This document shows, in pieces, positions 63,163 to 64,000 of a DNA stretch of 64,000 nucleotides. The translations under genes were made by a program, and so were the position numbers. Under the pieces are notes generated by a model. The model was given only the letters and a program-made list of their open reading frames with translations. It did not search any database and was not told the origin of the DNA. The stretch is from Deltaproteobacteria bacterium (GTDB lineage Bacteria > Desulfobacterota > Desulfomonilia > UBA1062): the NCBI GenBank assembly GCA_018433085.1, contig JAHDRW010000014.1, forward strand, positions 62,001 to 126,000, given 5' to 3'. Position 1 is the stretch's first letter, and the number at the start of each line of letters is the position of its first letter.

Positions 63163-63909
63163 ATGAGCCGACCGGTCGTCACACTCCTTACCGACTTCGG
63201 GCTGGAAGACGCCTATGTGGCCCAGATCAAGGCCGTCCTGCTCTCCCAGGTTCCGGACGTGGAGCTGGTGGACATCACCCATAACATACCGCCGTTCAGC
63301 ACGCTCTCGGCGGGCTGGCTCCTGCACACTTCGTACGCCTTTTTCCCCAGGGGGAGCGTCCACCTCTGCGTGGTCGATCCCGGAGTGGGCACCTCCCGTT
63401 CGATTCTCGCGGTTCTCAAGGGCGGGCATGCCTTTGTGGGTCCGGATAACGGGGTTTTCTCCTTCCTTTACCCGGCCGAGCAGGTGATCGAGATCACCTG
63501 GAAGCCTCCGGGGCCCCTTTCGTCGACCTTTCACGGCAGGGACATCATGGCGCCGGTGGTGGTGGAGCTGCTGAAGTACACCCCGCCCCAGAGTCTCGGG
63601 AGGCTGACTTCAGAGCCGGTTCAGCTCGATGTGTCTCAGGATATGGTCGTGCACGTCGACCGGTTCGGCAACGTGATCACGAACATCGAAGGTTCCCGCC
63701 TTCAGGCGGGGTGCTCCCTGGAGGTGGGTGAGAGGAGGGTGCGCCGGATAGCCGAAAGCTTTGCCGACATCCCTTCCGGGGAGCCGGCGCTGATCGTCGG
63801 GAGCGCCGGGACCGTGGAGGTTGCGGCGAACCGGGGAAGCGCAGCCGCGCTGCTCGGGGCGGTGGCGGGCATGCCGGCGAGGTTGATCCCGCCCGGGTCT
63901 TACGCGTAG
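63163..63909 (+). CDS. S-adenosyl-L-methionine hydroxide adenosyltransferase (DUF62)
   Basis: 248 residues. Family signature: [52 protein letters not shown] and [12 protein letters not shown]. The enzyme hydrolyses SAM to adenosine and methionine using an Asp-Arg-His network that is preserved in DPGVG and FHGRD. Starts at ATG 63163 with no strong ribosome site. It overlaps the yggS stop by 10 bp through a palindrome. Confidence 0.93.
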   Translation: MSRPVVTLLTDFGLEDAYVAQIKAVLLSQVPDVELVDITHNIPPFSTLSAGWLLHTSYAFFPRGSVHLCVVDPGVGTSRSILAVLKGGHAFVGPDNGVFSFLYPAEQVIEITWKPPGPLSSTFHGRDIMAPVVVELLKYTPPQSLGRLTSEPVQLDVSQDMVVHVDRFGNVITNIEGSRLQAGCSLEVGERRVRRIAESFADIPSGEPALIVGSAGTVEVAANRGSAAALLGAVAGMPARLIPPGSYA

Positions 63910-64000
63910 CTCCGGGGCCCGAAGATCCGGGTGCCGATCCGCACCAGGGTGGCCCCTTCTTCGATGGCGATAGGGTAGGAGTCGCTCATCCCCATGGAAA
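63900..64000 (-). CDS. yggS: YggS family pyridoxal-phosphate homeostasis protein, partial (5' end outside window)
   Basis: The final 32 residues are visible: [20 protein letters not shown] followed by [11 protein letters not shown]. This matches the YggS C-terminus (S-M-G-M-S-x-D-x-x-x-A-I-x-x-G-x-T-x-V-R-I-G-x-x-I-F-G-x-R-x-Y). YggS binds PLP and keeps cofactor levels balanced. The rest lies beyond the right edge. Confidence 0.9.
   Translation of the reverse strand, partial: SMGMSDSYPIAIEEGATLVRIGTRIFGPRSYA

Overview
The window is GC-rich, densely packed bacterial chromosome with strong G/C preference at third codon positions. The gene content suggests an anaerobic deltaproteobacterium (Desulfobacterota; a sulfate-reducing or syntrophic lineage would fit). 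The grounds are a four-subunit ferredoxin-dependent 2-oxoacid oxidoreductase of VorB type with an ACT protein, a phenylacetate-CoA-ligase-like enzyme, three acyl-CoA dehydrogenases with an AMP-dependent acyl-CoA synthetase, and many multi-PAS histidine kinases. Taxonomy is inferred from content only. I found no rRNA, tRNA, CRISPR array, prophage or intact insertion sequence.

Layout. 0-8.2 kb: a DUF1015 gene cut by the left edge, a small kinase-like protein and an anchored protein on the minus strand, RNase R, and two convergent hybrid histidine kinases. 8.7-13.7 kb: a complete branched-chain amino-acid-type ABC importer (livKHMGF). 14-17.7 kb: a glycine-betaine/proline-type importer (proVWX) downstream of a MarR-type regulator whose promoter region carries two adjacent palindromes. 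17.8-20.7 kb: an acyl-CoA dehydrogenase coupled to an XRE regulator, divergent from a second dehydrogenase with a near-consensus promoter. 20.8-28.7 kb: a stand-alone Lrp/AsnC ligand-binding domain, leuB, an acyltransferase, a Blc lipocalin, an AI-2E-type permease, an internally duplicated small protein, a GNAT enzyme and the paired TIGR02587/TIGR02588 genes. 28.8-32.8 kb: acyl-CoA synthetase, acyl-CoA dehydrogenase, a structured non-coding stretch ending in a terminator, and a GntR/FadR-type regulator. 33-44.1 kb: signalling and envelope genes (GAF-GGDEF, DUF4405, six-PAS kinase, diacylglycerol kinase, HD-GYP, DUF4382 lipoprotein), an alpha/beta hydrolase, an SDR, and a decayed erythromycin-esterase remnant.

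44.1-49.5 kb: a coupled flavin-reductase-fold/phosphoribosyltransferase pair, a five-repeat S1 protein, a sodium:solute symporter with possible small genes upstream, and a 56-residue membrane protein. 49.6-57.6 kb: PaaK-like ligase; secG-tpiA-pgk; an unrecognised gene; the 2-oxoacid oxidoreductase operon. 57.9-62.3 kb: a heat-shock block of three small heat-shock proteins under a sigma-32-like promoter, then clpB. The right end carries an alpha/beta hydrolase, a SAM hydroxide adenosyltransferase, and the 3' end of yggS.

Taken together, the genes suggest a cell that imports amino acids and osmolytes, activates and oxidises organic or fatty acids through CoA thioesters, passes electrons to ferredoxin, and uses c-di-GMP and multi-PAS kinases for sensing. 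I did not find an obviously new defence or mobile system. The points most worth a second look are the non-canonical catalytic residues of the three acyl-CoA dehydrogenases, the MarR tandem palindromes, the erythromycin-esterase relic, the structured region at 31.7-32.0 kb, the small coupled ORFs before the symporter, and the TIGR02587/02588 pair.
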